Source of the DNA: QWHO01 sp021404945
GTDB taxonomy: Bacteria; Vulcanimicrobiota; Xenobia; Xenobiales; QWHO01
Direction: 5' to 3'
Assembly: GCA_963169765.1 (NCBI GenBank)
Contig: CAUJEN010000064.1
Location: 33,669 to 97,668 of the forward strand
Length of the DNA stretch: 64,000 nucleotides
Part shown: one piece after another, positions 1-9,216 of the stretch
Numbering within the stretch: position 1 is the stretch's first letter
Layout of the letters: each line of letters starts with the position of its first letter
Position numbers and translations under genes: made by a program
Notes under the pieces: model-generated
What the model saw: the letters and a program-made list of their open reading frames with translations, nothing else
Told to the model about the DNA's origin: nothing
Databases searched by the model: none

Positions 1-1127
1 GCGCAGAAGCCCACGCTGGAGAGGCGGGTGGCCCGCAGATAGTGGGCCTCGGAGCGACCGCGGGCCAGATACGGTTGGTAGACGTCTACCACGAACGAGC
101 CCGCCAGCGCCGTCAAGGCCGACTGGTAGCTCGACAGCACCACCGAGAGCACGGCGGCGATCAAGAGGCCTGACAGACCCGGGGGGAGCGCGGTCAGGAT
201 GAAGTGGGGGAAGATTTTGCGCGCGTCGGTCCCCAGGGTGGGGTCGGGGTGCAGTTGGTAGTAGGCCCAGAGCAACGAGCCGATGGTCAGGAAGACCAGC
301 GCGATGGGCACGTCGGCCACCCCCGAGCCGATCACTGCCAGGCGGCTGCGCCGGCTGTCTTTCGCCGTGAGCATCCGTTGCACCATGTCATAGTCGGTGC
401 CGAAGATGGCCGTGTTGGTCAGGGTGGTTCCCAGCACCCCGGCCCAGAAGGTGAACTCGACGCGGGGGTCGAGCGAGAAGTTGAAGACCCGCAATCGCTC
501 GGGGGGCAGGGCGGCGGCCCAGTCGGAAGGCAGGCCGCTGAGGAGATAGCCCACCGCAGCCGTGGCACCTACCAGCATTACGGCCACCTGCAGCACCTCG
601 GTCCAGATCACCGCTCGGATGCCGCCGGCCACCGTATAGACCAGTCCCAACAAGGCCACCAGGACCACCGCAGTGGTGGCCGAGAGGCCCAGGGCCAGTT
701 GCAGGATCAAAGCTCCGGCAAAGAGGCGCACCCCGCTCATCAGGGTGCGGGTCACCAGAAAGACCAGCACGGCCAGGTTGCGGGTGCGCGGGCCGTAAGC
801 CTGGCTGAGGAGCTCGTAGATCGAGACCACGTTCTGGCGGTAGAAGGCCGGCACGAAGTAGAGGCCCACCAGCAGGCGGCCTCCGATGGCCCCCAGCACG
901 ATCTGGAGGTAAGTCCAGTCGCCCGTGTAGGCCAGGGCGGGCACGCCTACGAAGGTCAGAGCCGAGATCTCGGTTCCGATGATGGAGAGCAGCACCGCCC
1001 ACCATGGCAGCTGGCGGTCGCCCAGCAGGTAGCTGCGAGCGCTGGCCTGGCGCTGACGAACCCCCCAGCTGATCAGCCCCAGAACCACGAAGTAAGCCAC
1101 CAGGATGCCCAGGTCAAGCGGGCGCAG
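1..1127 (-). CDS. Sodium:solute symporter (SSS family), C-terminus beyond window
   Basis: Reading the minus strand gives a polytopic membrane protein that enters the window at codon 1 and runs off its left edge, so about 375 N-terminal residues are visible of a family usually near 480-550. It begins LDLGILVAYFVVLGLISW, followed by LPWWAVLLSIIGTEISAL, the first helices typical of Na+-coupled solute symporters, and later MVQRMLTAKD, matching the conserved VQR loop of the family. It should sit in the inner membrane and import a small solute with sodium; the substrate cannot be read. No ATG is available: the frame opens with CTG (1127) or something further upstream, so the start is uncertain. The gene overlaps the end of the subtilase gene by about 14 bases, suggesting translational coupling. 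Confidence 0.85.
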   Translation of the reverse strand, partial: MRPLDLGILVAYFVVLGLISWGVRQRQASARSYLLGDRQLPWWAVLLSIIGTEISALTFVGVPALAYTGDWTYLQIVLGAIGGRLLVGLYFVPAFYRQNVVSIYELLSQAYGPRTRNLAVLVFLVTRTLMSGVRLFAGALILQLALGLSATTAVVLVALLGLVYTVAGGIRAVIWTEVLQVAVMLVGATAAVGYLLSGLPSDWAAALPPERLRVFNFSLDPRVEFTFWAGVLGTTLTNTAIFGTDYDMVQRMLTAKDSRRSRLAVIGSGVADVPIALVFLTIGSLLWAYYQLHPDPTLGTDARKIFPHFILTALPPGLSGLLIAAVLSVVLSSYQSALTALAGSFVVDVYQPYLARGRSEAHYLRATRLSSVGFC

Positions 1128-2244
1128 GCAGCTTCTCCAGAGCTTGCACCGCGTCCACCAGGCCGGCTCCCTGGTCGTGCACCCCACCCCCCCGGGGCAG
1201 CTTTTCGGCCGAGCTCACCACGGCGTGCTTGAGCTGGTCGGGGGTAGCCTGAGGGCGGGCCGTCAGCAAGAGGGCTGCCAGACCGGCCACCATGGGAGCG
1301 GCCATGGAGGTGCCGTTCTTGGTCACATAGCCGCTGCGCGCGTTGTCGGCGGCGGTGATGCCCACCCCCGGCGCGACCACGTCCGGCTTGTCCAGGCCAT
1401 CCACCGGCGTGGGTCCTCGCGAGGAGAGGTCGGCCACCCGGTCATCGTCGCGGCGCACCGTTCCCCGGTCGTTGGAAGCGCCCACCGTCAGCACCACGGG
1501 CGAGTGAGCCGGAGAGCCGATGGTCTGCGGGTCGGGCCCATCGTTACCAGCCGCGACCACCACCGTGATGCCGCGATCCCAGGCCGCCCTGGCGGCTCGG
1601 GCCATGGGATCGTGCTGGTGGGAGAGCTGGGCCATGCCCGAGGCGGAAAGGTTCAGGACACGGATGTTGTGCCGGTCCTTGTTCTCCACCGCCCACTGGA
1701 TTGCCCTGATCACGTCGGAAGTGCGCGACTTGCCCTGGCTGTTGAAGGCCTTGATGGCCACCAGTCCACACTCGGGAGCGATGCCCGTGTGACGCCCGTT
1801 CGAATCGCTGCCGTTACCCCCCACGATGCCGGCCACGTGGGTTCCGTGGCCGTGGTCGTCGTAGGGCTCGCTCTTGCCGCCCAGCACATCGTGGAAGGCC
1901 AGAATGCGGTTGCCGAAGTCCTGGTGGCGGGAGATGCCGGTATCGATCACGGCCACGGCCACACCCTTACCTTTGAAGCCCTGGCTCCACAGCTCGCCGG
2001 CCCGCACCGTGGGGGCGGCCACGTTCAAGGCGGGCCGGAGGCTGACCGGCGTGGGGGGCAGGCTGACCTCCTCGTCTGGGAACACGGTCAGATCGGGATG
2101 GTCGCGCGTGAGGCGCTCGAGCTCAGCTGCGTCTTCAATCTCGCAGGCGGCCGCCCCCACCAGCGGCAAGTCGTGCCAACTGCCGGGCAGCTCGCGTCGC
2201 AGGCGGGAAAGCGTGGCCGGGTCGGCCTGGAGCAGGACGTTCAC
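1114..2244 (-). CDS. Subtilisin-like serine protease (S8 family)
   Basis: A 376-residue subtilase. The catalytic triad is visible: Asp101 in VAVIDTGIS, His133 in HGHGTHVAG, Ser313 in GTSMAAPMVAG, with the oxyanion Asn234 in AAGND. Residues 1-65 form a short alpha/beta segment that may be an I9-like inhibitory propeptide. No signal peptide or membrane helix is present, so it either acts in the cytoplasm or leaves by an unrecognised route; that resembles intracellular subtilisins rather than secreted ones. It lies upstream of, and overlaps, the solute symporter, so the pair could recycle peptides or degradation products, although this is inference from position only. Start at ATG 2244. Confidence 0.93.
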   Translation of the reverse strand: MNVLLQADPATLSRLRRELPGSWHDLPLVGAAACEIEDAAELERLTRDHPDLTVFPDEEVSLPPTPVSLRPALNVAAPTVRAGELWSQGFKGKGVAVAVIDTGISRHQDFGNRILAFHDVLGGKSEPYDDHGHGTHVAGIVGGNGSDSNGRHTGIAPECGLVAIKAFNSQGKSRTSDVIRAIQWAVENKDRHNIRVLNLSASGMAQLSHQHDPMARAARAAWDRGITVVVAAGNDGPDPQTIGSPAHSPVVLTVGASNDRGTVRRDDDRVADLSSRGPTPVDGLDKPDVVAPGVGITAADNARSGYVTKNGTSMAAPMVAGLAALLLTARPQATPDQLKHAVVSSAEKLPRGGGVHDQGAGLVDAVQALEKLPAPA

Positions 2245-2294
2245 CGGGCCAGTCTAGCATCCGCCCGACCCCACCTTGTAAACGAAGGGTAAAG

Positions 2295-3158
2295 CTATTG
2301 CATCAGCATGCTCTTGGGAGGTCCAGAGGGCGGCGGGGGACCGCCCTCGAGGACCAGGCAGTCGCCCTGGGTGGTCAGGCGATTGAGCTGCACCTGGATG
2401 TTCTTGGGCATTAAGCTTTTGGGGTCGATGAGCAGCGAATCCCCCTGCGTCCGGATGTCGAGCTTGTCGAGCGAGTCGCCCGCCATGGCGTTGGCGATGG
2501 AGACCGCGATACGCGGCACCGGGAGACCGAGCACCCTCACCTGCTCGGGGGTGAAGCGCACTTTCTTGTCGGCCGTCAGCTCGAGCTTGCCGCGGACCTT
2601 GAAGGGGAGAGAAACGATCTTGTCGAGCACCCCAACCGCTTCGACCATCCCGCCGGGGGCAAAACAAAGTTGGAGGTCGCGTAGCCCCTCCCGCTCGAGC
2701 AAGTCGGCGCCTCGCACCGTGGCCGCCTGCTGGGCAACCTTGGAGGGGATGGACATACGCAGCCGCTCGACGGTGATCGGGCTCTTCTGGAGCGAATCAA
2801 GGTCGGGCGTGATCAGCTTGCCGGGAGAAGCCAGAATGCTCTCCAGGGTGAAGCTCTTGAGCAGATCCACCGAAGGGTCGAAGCGAGCCGTCAACTCGTC
2901 GAGGTGCATCCCGGCCAGCTCCAGGTCGCGCACCTTGAGCTTGTTGTCCTTGACCTCGAAATGCACCGAAGCGCCCATCGACTGCTGCTCGGGACGCTTG
3001 GCCTGGGCCTGGCGCAGGTCGTCGAGCTCGCGCCGGAGGCGGTCGTTCTCGTCCTCGAGGGCCCACATCCGGTCGGTGATCTCTTGCTCCATCGAGATGG
3101 CCGGTGTGGGCATGCCGGAGGCGACCCTGGCTGCCGGCTGCGAGTCGCGAATGATCAT
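2295..3158 (-). CDS. LmeA/DUF2993-like lipid-binding protein
   Basis: A 287-residue protein. Residues about 20-60 form a charged coiled coil (a run of WALEDENDRLRRELDDL type), followed by a beta-rich domain with phrases such as KDNKLKVRDLELAGMHLDEL, SLPFKVRGKLELTADKKV and GLPVPRIAVSIANAM. That pattern of alternating amphipathic strands resembles the DUF2993/LmeA family of phospholipid-binding proteins (BPI/LBP-like fold). The tail is proline-rich and ends KSMLMQ. There is no clear signal peptide. The reading frame remains open far upstream, but that part is antisense to the following methyltransferase gene, so I place the start at ATG 3158. The family assignment is by pattern and moderately sure. 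Confidence 0.7.
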   Translation of the reverse strand: MIIRDSQPAARVASGMPTPAISMEQEITDRMWALEDENDRLRRELDDLRQAQAKRPEQQSMGASVHFEVKDNKLKVRDLELAGMHLDELTARFDPSVDLLKSFTLESILASPGKLITPDLDSLQKSPITVERLRMSIPSKVAQQAATVRGADLLEREGLRDLQLCFAPGGMVEAVGVLDKIVSLPFKVRGKLELTADKKVRFTPEQVRVLGLPVPRIAVSIANAMAGDSLDKLDIRTQGDSLLIDPKSLMPKNIQVQLNRLTTQGDCLVLEGGPPPPSGPPKSMLMQ

Positions 3159-3347
3159 ACTTGTGTTGTACCGCAGAAGTCCCCCCCGGTAAAGGCGGAC
3201 CGATTCAGGTTTGCGAACATTTGCCATCCAGCGGACGCCGAGCTCGTGGCACATTCGCGCCAACCTGGCCTGATCCGCTGCCCGCAGGGGCGCCTGCTCA
3301 AGCCCTGACGCGAAGGACTCCCCGTCCCGCGACAGAACCTGCCTCAC

Positions 3348-4169
3348 GTGTCGCTCGAAGACTGCCCGCTCTGTCACTCCACCGGGGCCGAGGTGCTGGC
3401 CGAGTTCCCCCCGCGTCGCGTGGTGCGCTGCCGCGTTTGCCGGCTGGGCTATCTCAGCCCGCGACTGTCGGCCGAGGAGATGCTCGAGCACTACCGCACC
3501 GGCGACTACTACGAGAGCAGCGAGGGCTCTGGCTATAGCTCGTATCTGGCTCAGGAGCGCTCGCTGCGGCTCACCTTCCGCTTGCTCTTGCGCAAGCTGG
3601 CTCGCCAGGGCCATACCGGCGGGCGGTTGCTCGAGATCGGCTGCGGTTACGGCTATTTCTTGACCGAAGCCCGGGGCCTCTTCTCCAGCCTTACCGCCAC
3701 CGACTACAGCCCCGGAGCCCTCGAGCAGGCCAGCAAGACGGGCGCCACCGTCTACCTGGGCGGGCTGGAGTCGGTGCCGTCCGAAGCCACCTATGACACC
3801 GCCGTCATGCTGCAGGTGCTCGAGCACCTCTACGACCCGCTCGACTTCCTCACCAGACTTCGCTCCAGACTCAGGCCGGGCGGCTGCCTGGCGGTGGCCG
3901 TGCCCAACCTGGCCAGCCCGCTGCGCCTCTTGCTCGGTCGGCGCTGGCCCTCTTACAAGATCCCCGAGCATGTGGCCTACTATGACCGGGCCACGCTCAA
4001 GCGAGCCCTTCAGCAAGCGGGCTTTAGCAACGTCCAGGGCGTCTTCTATCCCGAGTTTTTCCCCCTCGGCCTGCTGGCCGAGAAGTTCAAGCTGCGCCTG
4101 CCCGGCTGGCTGGCCCGCCAGATCCTGTGGGTGCCCACCACTTCGGTGGCCTGCGTCGCACGAGCGTGA
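3348..4169 (+). CDS. SAM-dependent methyltransferase with N-terminal zinc ribbon
   Basis: A 273-residue class I methyltransferase. The N-terminus has a CPLC...CRVC pair (residues 6-9 and about 28-31) that can bind zinc, as in many sugar or lipid methyltransferases of polysaccharide clusters. The SAM site is LLEIGCGYGYF (motif I, about residue 92), followed by the acidic TATDYSPGAL and the post-I segment MLQVLEHLYDP. The product probably methylates a glycan or lipid carrier. Its TGA stop overlaps the GTG start of the next membrane protein (GTGA), so the two are translationally coupled. The four genes 3348-7259 form one plus-strand cluster for cell-surface modification. Confidence 0.88.
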   Translation: MSLEDCPLCHSTGAEVLAEFPPRRVVRCRVCRLGYLSPRLSAEEMLEHYRTGDYYESSEGSGYSSYLAQERSLRLTFRLLLRKLARQGHTGGRLLEIGCGYGYFLTEARGLFSSLTATDYSPGALEQASKTGATVYLGGLESVPSEATYDTAVMLQVLEHLYDPLDFLTRLRSRLRPGGCLAVAVPNLASPLRLLLGRRWPSYKIPEHVAYYDRATLKRALQQAGFSNVQGVFYPEFFPLGLLAEKFKLRLPGWLARQILWVPTTSVACVARA

Positions 4170-5581
4170 AGCGACTGCTGATCGTTCTCACTTTGCTCTC
4201 GCTGGTCCCAATCTGGGCTTTCCCCTACCCGGCCCTGCAGGACTATCCCCAGCACCTGTTCCAGGCCCGGGTGGTGGCCGACCCGGCCGCCCACCCCGAG
4301 TACCAGGTCCATCTGGCCCCTACCTACTCAGTCTTCTACCTGGTCACCTCGAGCCTGGCCCGCCACCTGCCCCTGGATGCGGCCGGGCGGACGGCGATCT
4401 CAGTTTATCTCCTGCTGATGGCGCTGGCCGCCTGGAGGCTGGCGCGTCCCTGGAACTGGGGCGCTCTGCTGCTCTTTCCGGTGGGTTACAACCAGTTCTA
4501 CTTCCTGGGTCTCTTGAACTACATCTACGCCTTCCCCATCCTGCTCCTGGCCCTGCTCGACCTGGAGGCCTCCAGAGTCAACTGGCGGCTGCCCCTCTGG
4601 TTGCTGGCCCTGCTCTTCGCCCACCCCTTCGGATTGCTGGTCTACCTGGGGGTAGTGATCCTGTGGGCGCTGCTGACTCGCGAGCGAAAATACCTCATCG
4701 CCCTGGCCGCCGGCTCGCTGGTCTTCGGGCTGTGGTATTTCTCCCAGCAGACCACCCCCTACGGGCGCAGCGGGGTGCACTTCCTGGGCCTGAGCTACAA
4801 TCTGCGCTTCCTGGCTACTTTCTTCACCAACACCGGCTGGGAAGCCAGCACCGACTGGTCCACCCTGATGCTGTGGGTGGTGGCTCTGGCCATCCTGGCC
4901 CGGTGCGCCTTCAAAGAGGGCACCCAACCGGGAGTGAGGATGGCTGTCGCGGCCGTGGCCGGAGGCCTCTTGATGGGCCTGGTGGGTCCCTGGGGACTGG
5001 GGGGCATGAACTTTGCGCTGGGCCAGAGGCTCAGCATCGTGGCCTTCCTCTTCCTGCCCGTGCTGGCCTCTCGCGTCAGCGTGCGCGGGCTGTGGGCCTT
5101 CGCGCTGGTGGCGGTGGTCATCTCGCTGGTTCTCCTGTCTGATTCCAAGCAATATCGCATCAGCCGCGAAATCGCCACCATCAGCCCCCTCATCGCTCAG
5201 ATGGAGCCCGGTCAGGCGGTCCTGCCATTGATGTTCGACCAGGGATACTCGGACGAATCCGACTACTATTTCTATCAGCCCCACCTGCACGATGTCTTCT
5301 ACTACCACATCGCCAAAGGAGGCGTGGCCGGCTCGCTCTGGTCGGCCGGCACCCTGCCGGTCGACTTCAAGCCCGGACAGCGCCCGGCGGCGCCCGAGCC
5401 CTACTTTCCCAACCAGTTCGACTGGCGGCGCCACGCCCACTATCGTTATTACCTGGTTCGGGGAGGGGACGAGCAAGTGGACCGCTACCTGGACTTTGCC
5501 GCCCGCCTGGTAGGACGCTCGGGCCCCTGGCGCCTCTATGAGCGGCGGACTGGCCCCGCGCCTGGACCTGTGCAGCGTTAG
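4166..5581 (+). CDS. Polytopic membrane protein of an envelope glycan cluster
   Basis: The GTG at 4166 overlaps the upstream TGA and gives a 471-residue protein beginning MKRLLIVLTLLSLVPIW. It has about ten hydrophobic segments, a loop PALQDYPQHLF soon after the first helix, and a soluble C-terminal part with aromatic-rich repeats (DYYFYQPHLHDVFYYH). The overall shape, with a first-loop acidic residue and a periplasmic C-terminal domain, resembles GT-C type glycosyltransferases that use polyprenyl-phosphate sugars, but I see no decisive motif. Neighbouring methyltransferases and a GtrB-like transferase (which makes polyprenyl-phosphate sugars) fit that idea. Function not established. Confidence 0.75.
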   Translation: MKRLLIVLTLLSLVPIWAFPYPALQDYPQHLFQARVVADPAAHPEYQVHLAPTYSVFYLVTSSLARHLPLDAAGRTAISVYLLLMALAAWRLARPWNWGALLLFPVGYNQFYFLGLLNYIYAFPILLLALLDLEASRVNWRLPLWLLALLFAHPFGLLVYLGVVILWALLTRERKYLIALAAGSLVFGLWYFSQQTTPYGRSGVHFLGLSYNLRFLATFFTNTGWEASTDWSTLMLWVVALAILARCAFKEGTQPGVRMAVAAVAGGLLMGLVGPWGLGGMNFALGQRLSIVAFLFLPVLASRVSVRGLWAFALVAVVISLVLLSDSKQYRISREIATISPLIAQMEPGQAVLPLMFDQGYSDESDYYFYQPHLHDVFYYHIAKGGVAGSLWSAGTLPVDFKPGQRPAAPEPYFPNQFDWRRHAHYRYYLVRGGDEQVDRYLDFAARLVGRSGPWRLYERRTGPAPGPVQR

Positions 5582-5634
5582 TCAAGGTGGGGAGCCAGAA
5601 GGGAGGGAGCTGTTGACCGGGCTGCGAAAGCCGA

Positions 5635-6351
5635 TTGGTGGCCCAAACTCCCACTGTGCAAGAGGTCCTGGCCCGCTATCCCAAGACCCGAGCCGAGCTG
5701 CCCGAGTCTTATCGCGAGGTCTACGAGGCCAACTACTACAGCAATCGCCAGGGGCGAACCGCAGCCAGCCGTCTGTCTCTCTTCGTGGAGAGCTGGATGC
5801 ATCGCCAGGTGGCCCGCGACACAAGATCTCGCACGAGTCCATTCCGCACCCTGGAGGTGGGAGCGGGCACCCTCAACCACCTCCCCTTTGAGCCCACCAG
5901 CCGCCCCTACGACGTGGTAGAGCCTTTCGAGGGCCTCTACCTGGACTCACCCCTGCGCGAGCAGATCGGTCGCTTCTACGCCGACGTCTCCGAGGTGCCC
6001 GGGCCCTACGAGCGCATCATCTCGGTGGCCACTTTCGAGCACCTGGAGGATCTGCCCACGATGATCGCTCGCTGCGCCGAGTTGCTCACCCCGGATGGCA
6101 ACCTGCGGGTGGCCATCCCCTCGGAGGGGAGCTGGGTCTGGAAACTGGCCTACACCCTCAGCACCGGCCTGGAGTTTCGCCTGCGCCACGGCCTGAGCTA
6201 CGAGACTTTGATGCGCTATCTCCACTGCAACAGCTGGGTCGAGGTGCGCACCCTGCTCGAAGCTCGTTTTCACAAGGTGCGCTGCAGCTGCCTGGGCTTC
6301 TCCCCCGCCCTGTCGCTCTATCAGTTTTACTCCTGTCGCGAGCCACGATGA
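5635..6351 (+). CDS. SAM-dependent methyltransferase
   Basis: A class I methyltransferase of about 238 residues. The SAM motif is weaker than usual: TLEVGAGTLNH (residues about 70-80), then YDVVEPFEGLY and SVATFEHLEDL, which correspond to motif I, the acidic loop and post-I. The start is TTG 5635 or GTG 5638; neither has a good ribosome-binding site close by. The last codons overlap the ATG of the glycosyltransferase (ATGA at 6348), so the two proteins are made together. It probably acts on the same glycan or glycolipid as its neighbours; the substrate is unknown. Confidence 0.82.
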   Translation: MVAQTPTVQEVLARYPKTRAELPESYREVYEANYYSNRQGRTAASRLSLFVESWMHRQVARDTRSRTSPFRTLEVGAGTLNHLPFEPTSRPYDVVEPFEGLYLDSPLREQIGRFYADVSEVPGPYERIISVATFEHLEDLPTMIARCAELLTPDGNLRVAIPSEGSWVWKLAYTLSTGLEFRLRHGLSYETLMRYLHCNSWVEVRTLLEARFHKVRCSCLGFSPALSLYQFYSCREPR

Positions 6352-7259
6352 GCACCCTCTCGCTGGTCATCCCTGTATTCAACGAAGCTGAAGCGCTGGA
6401 GGCCCACCTGGCCGAGATCCGCCTGCACGCCGAGCAAACCGGCCTGCCCTGCCGCATCATCCTGGTGGACGACGGCTCCAGCGACAACACCTGGCAGGTA
6501 TGCCGGCGCCTGCCCAACGTGGAAGCCATCCGCTTCAGCCGCAACTTCGGCAAGGAAGCGGCCATCCTGGCCGGGTTGCGGGCCACCCGAGAAGACCTGA
6601 CCATCGTGATGGACAGCGATCTCGAGCATCCTCCAGCTTTGATCCCCAAGATGGTGGAGCTGTGGCGCCAGGGCAGCTACCAGGTGGTCGAGGCGGTTAA
6701 GGCCCGCCGGGCCCGCGAGCCCTGGTACCGCCGCCTGGGGGCCCGCGTCTTCAACCGGGGGATGCGCACCCTGGCCGGAGTCGATCTGGCCGGTCAGAGC
6801 GACTACAAGTTGCTGACCCGCGAGACAGTGGAGGCCTACCTCGACTTGCCCGAGGCCAACCGCTTCTTCCGGGGGCTGATTCCCTGGCTCGGGCCGCGTC
6901 GGGCCGAGATTCCCTTCGAGGTGCCCCCCTCCAACCGGCGCACCCGCTGGACCTTCTCGCAGCTGGTCAGCCTCAGCCTCTCAGCTCTGTCCTCCTTCTC
7001 CTACGTGCCCCTGCAGATGATCACGCTGGCCGGTTTTCTCACCTTCGTGGGCAGTTTTCTCCTGAGCCTCTACGTTCTCTGGGTGAAGTTCTCGGGACGC
7101 GCGGTAGAAGGCTTTGCCACCGTCATCCTGGTGGTGCTGTTCGTGGGCAGCATCACCATGATCTCGCTGGGCATCATCGGCGGCTACCTGGCTCGCATCT
7201 ACGACGAGCTCAAACGCCGGCCACCCTATGTGGTGGCCGACCAGCGCCACCCGGACTGA
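6348..7259 (+). CDS. GT2 glycosyltransferase, GtrB/DPM1-like
   Basis: 303 residues. The N-terminal GT-A domain starts SLVIPVFNEAEAL, has the DDGSSDNTW nucleotide loop, the NFGKEAAILAGL segment and the DSDLEHPP metal-binding motif (DxD). Two C-terminal hydrophobic helices (about residues 215-240 and 250-280) are the arrangement found in GtrB/ArnC-type enzymes that transfer a sugar to polyprenyl phosphate. It should sit at the inner face of the cytoplasmic membrane and supply lipid-linked sugar to a GT-C type transferase, a role the membrane protein two genes upstream could play. It is last in the cluster and convergent with the transglutaminase gene. Confidence 0.9.
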   Translation: MSTLSLVIPVFNEAEALEAHLAEIRLHAEQTGLPCRIILVDDGSSDNTWQVCRRLPNVEAIRFSRNFGKEAAILAGLRATREDLTIVMDSDLEHPPALIPKMVELWRQGSYQVVEAVKARRAREPWYRRLGARVFNRGMRTLAGVDLAGQSDYKLLTRETVEAYLDLPEANRFFRGLIPWLGPRRAEIPFEVPPSNRRTRWTFSQLVSLSLSALSSFSYVPLQMITLAGFLTFVGSFLLSLYVLWVKFSGRAVEGFATVILVVLFVGSITMISLGIIGGYLARIYDELKRRPPYVVADQRHPD

Positions 7260-7297
7260 GTCGCCGAGCGCTGCGACGACAATTTGCACAGGGGCGG

Positions 7298-8242
7298 TTA
7301 TTGCTGCTGCTGAGCCGCGTACCAGGCCGGCAGGTTGGGCAGCTCGAGGGGCTCGCCCAACGAGGTGAACCGGTCCTTCCCCATCGGCTGGCCCAGCAGC
7401 CGCACCTGCACGGCAACCGACAGCTCACTGGTGGCATCACCCTTGTGGGTGCCGCGATTGGGAGGCACGTCGCTGTAGTCGCGACCCACCGCGGTCCGAA
7501 TATGGCGCTCGCCGGCAAGCAGGTTGTTGGTAGGATCGAGCCCCAGCCAGCCAAGCGTGGGCAGGTAAGCCTCCACCCATGCATGGGAAGCGTCGGGCAC
7601 ACTGGTGTCGTCGCGGTGGTAGAGGTAGCCCGAGACATAGCGGGCCGGAATTCCCAACTGACGGGCCAGGGCCAGGAAGAGATGGGCAAAGTCCTGGCAT
7701 ACCCCTGCTCGGGCCGCCAGCACCTCATCCAGCGCCGTCTCCACGGCGGTGGAGTGGGGAGCGTAGCGAAGATGCTCGTGGAGACCCTGGTTCAACTCTC
7801 GCAGCACCGTCAGGGGATCGTCGCGTCGGAAGGCTCCCAGCTCGCGACGCAAACCTTCCAGCGCCTCGTCGCTGGCGCAGGTGCGGGCGGTGGGGCTGAG
7901 GAAGTCAAAATGCTCGCCTTCCTCCAGGGCTCGATCAAGCTCATCCCAGACACTGGTCGAGAGCGCGCTGGGAGGGGGCTCGGGCTCCTGCACCTGCAAT
8001 CTCGACAGGGCAGTGATGCTCAGCTCGCAAATGGGGCGGGGGATGTCGAAGTGGTGCACGACGTTGCCCTGGTAGTCGCGAAAGGATTGCACCTGCGCGG
8101 TGGGCTCCACGGCCAGCTCGAAGCTCAGGCAGATTTGCCGATCTTCCGAGCGTGGCTGCATGCGGACCTCCATCAGCGTCTCGCGTACCGGCGCCGAGTA
8201 GACAAAGCGGGTCACGTGGCGCACCACGTAGCGCAAGCTCAC
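7298..8242 (-). CDS. Transglutaminase-like protein (bacterial transglutaminase N-terminal plus core)
   Basis: A 314-residue protein. The N-terminal beta-sandwich (YVVRHVTRFVYSAPV...RDYQGNVVHHFDIP) is the bacterial transglutaminase-like N domain, and the core has Cys in RAGVCQDFAHLFLALAR, His in ASHAWVEAYLP and Asp in LGLDPTNN. Start is GTG 8242, overlapping the stop of the alpha-E gene (GTGA). With the upstream ATP-grasp and alpha-E genes it forms a conserved trio (COG2308/COG2307/COG1305) seen in many bacteria, thought to make or cut peptide-like amide bonds; the substrate is not known in general. Confident in family, not in reaction. Confidence 0.93.
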   Translation of the reverse strand: MSLRYVVRHVTRFVYSAPVRETLMEVRMQPRSEDRQICLSFELAVEPTAQVQSFRDYQGNVVHHFDIPRPICELSITALSRLQVQEPEPPPSALSTSVWDELDRALEEGEHFDFLSPTARTCASDEALEGLRRELGAFRRDDPLTVLRELNQGLHEHLRYAPHSTAVETALDEVLAARAGVCQDFAHLFLALARQLGIPARYVSGYLYHRDDTSVPDASHAWVEAYLPTLGWLGLDPTNNLLAGERHIRTAVGRDYSDVPPNRGTHKGDATSELSVAVQVRLLGQPMGKDRFTSLGEPLELPNLPAWYAAQQQQ

Positions 8243-9216
8243 CAGAACTCTCCTGCGTGGAGGGGCTCGAGGGCTTGCTCGATGGGGTAGGCGATGTAGG
8301 TGGCGTAGACGGCGTCGTGGATGTCGGCAAGCTGGCGGCGGATCTCCTCCAGGAAGCCGGGCAGGCCGGCGGCCAGGATCTCCTCCAGGGTGCCGTAGCG
8401 AAGCGAGGCCACCAGCCGCCCTGTCAGGCGCAGGAGCCGGGTGCTGTTGGCCTGGGGGGCGTTCTCGCTGATGCGCTGAAGCGATCGGTCGATGCGATCC
8501 ACCGCAAAGCGCACCGAGTGGGGAAACTCGGAATTGAGCAGCAAAAACTGCACGATACGAGCTCTTTGTAGCTCCGGGCTGTAGACTTTGCAGAAGGCTT
8601 CAAAGGCAGTGCAGCACTTGAGCAGGGCCACCAGATCAAGGTATTCCTCGCTCCTGGCCTGCTTGAAGTGAGCCTCCAAGAGCACCGCCAGCGAGCGGGC
8701 TCGCTCCACGAAGCGGCCCAGCTGGATGAAGCTCCAGCCCGGCCCCCGGTAGGTTGTGGAGTCGGTGATGCCCTGGAAGAGCTGGGCTCCCTCTTTGACG
8801 GTCTGGTAGAAGTCGTGGGGATGAGCCCCGATCTCCTCATCGCGCCGAGCCTCAGTGACACCAAGGTAGAGTCGGTTGAGCTCGCTCCACATCTCCGAGC
8901 TGATCAGCTCGCGCACGTTGCGGGCATTGTCGCGGGCCGCCCGGATGCAGGAGTAGATCGAGCTGGGGTTGTCGGCGTCGAAGGTCAGTGTCTGGGTCAG
9001 CTGGTGGGAATCCAGACCGCTCTTCTCCAGCTCAGCGAAGGTGGAGCCGAACTCGAGCGAGGTCAGCAGTTTGTCCCAGTGGCGCGCAGCCGATTCGGGG
9101 GCCTGCTCGAGCACCAGGTTATAGAAGACGTCGATCATGCGGGCGGTGTGCTCGGACCTTTCGAGATAACGGCTCATCCAGTACAGGTGATCGGCCACCC
9201 GGCTCAACATCGTCAT
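8239..9216 (-). CDS. Alpha-E domain protein
   Basis: Starting at ATG 9216, which overlaps the stop of the ATP-grasp gene (ATGA), this gives 325 residues. The start LSRVADHLYWMSRYLERSE followed by TARMIDVFYNL is the signature of the all-helical alpha-E family (COG2307), and RFVERARSLAVLLEAHF repeats the same motif in the second half. Its biochemical role is unknown; it always accompanies circularly permuted ATP-grasp and transglutaminase genes, as here. No signal peptide. Confidence 0.93.
   Translation of the reverse strand: MTMLSRVADHLYWMSRYLERSEHTARMIDVFYNLVLEQAPESAARHWDKLLTSLEFGSTFAELEKSGLDSHQLTQTLTFDADNPSSIYSCIRAARDNARNVRELISSEMWSELNRLYLGVTEARRDEEIGAHPHDFYQTVKEGAQLFQGITDSTTYRGPGWSFIQLGRFVERARSLAVLLEAHFKQARSEEYLDLVALLKCCTAFEAFCKVYSPELQRARIVQFLLLNSEFPHSVRFAVDRIDRSLQRISENAPQANSTRLLRLTGRLVASLRYGTLEEILAAGLPGFLEEIRRQLADIHDAVYATYIAYPIEQALEPLHAGEFW

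Noticed and set aside
204..1232. 342-codon plus-strand frame opposite the symporter
   Set aside because: Gln/His/Gly-rich, no start context, while the minus strand encodes a recognisable transporter.
3159..4016. N-terminal extension of the LmeA-like gene
   Set aside because: Antisense to the methyltransferase and low-complexity; ATG 3158 gives a sensible start.
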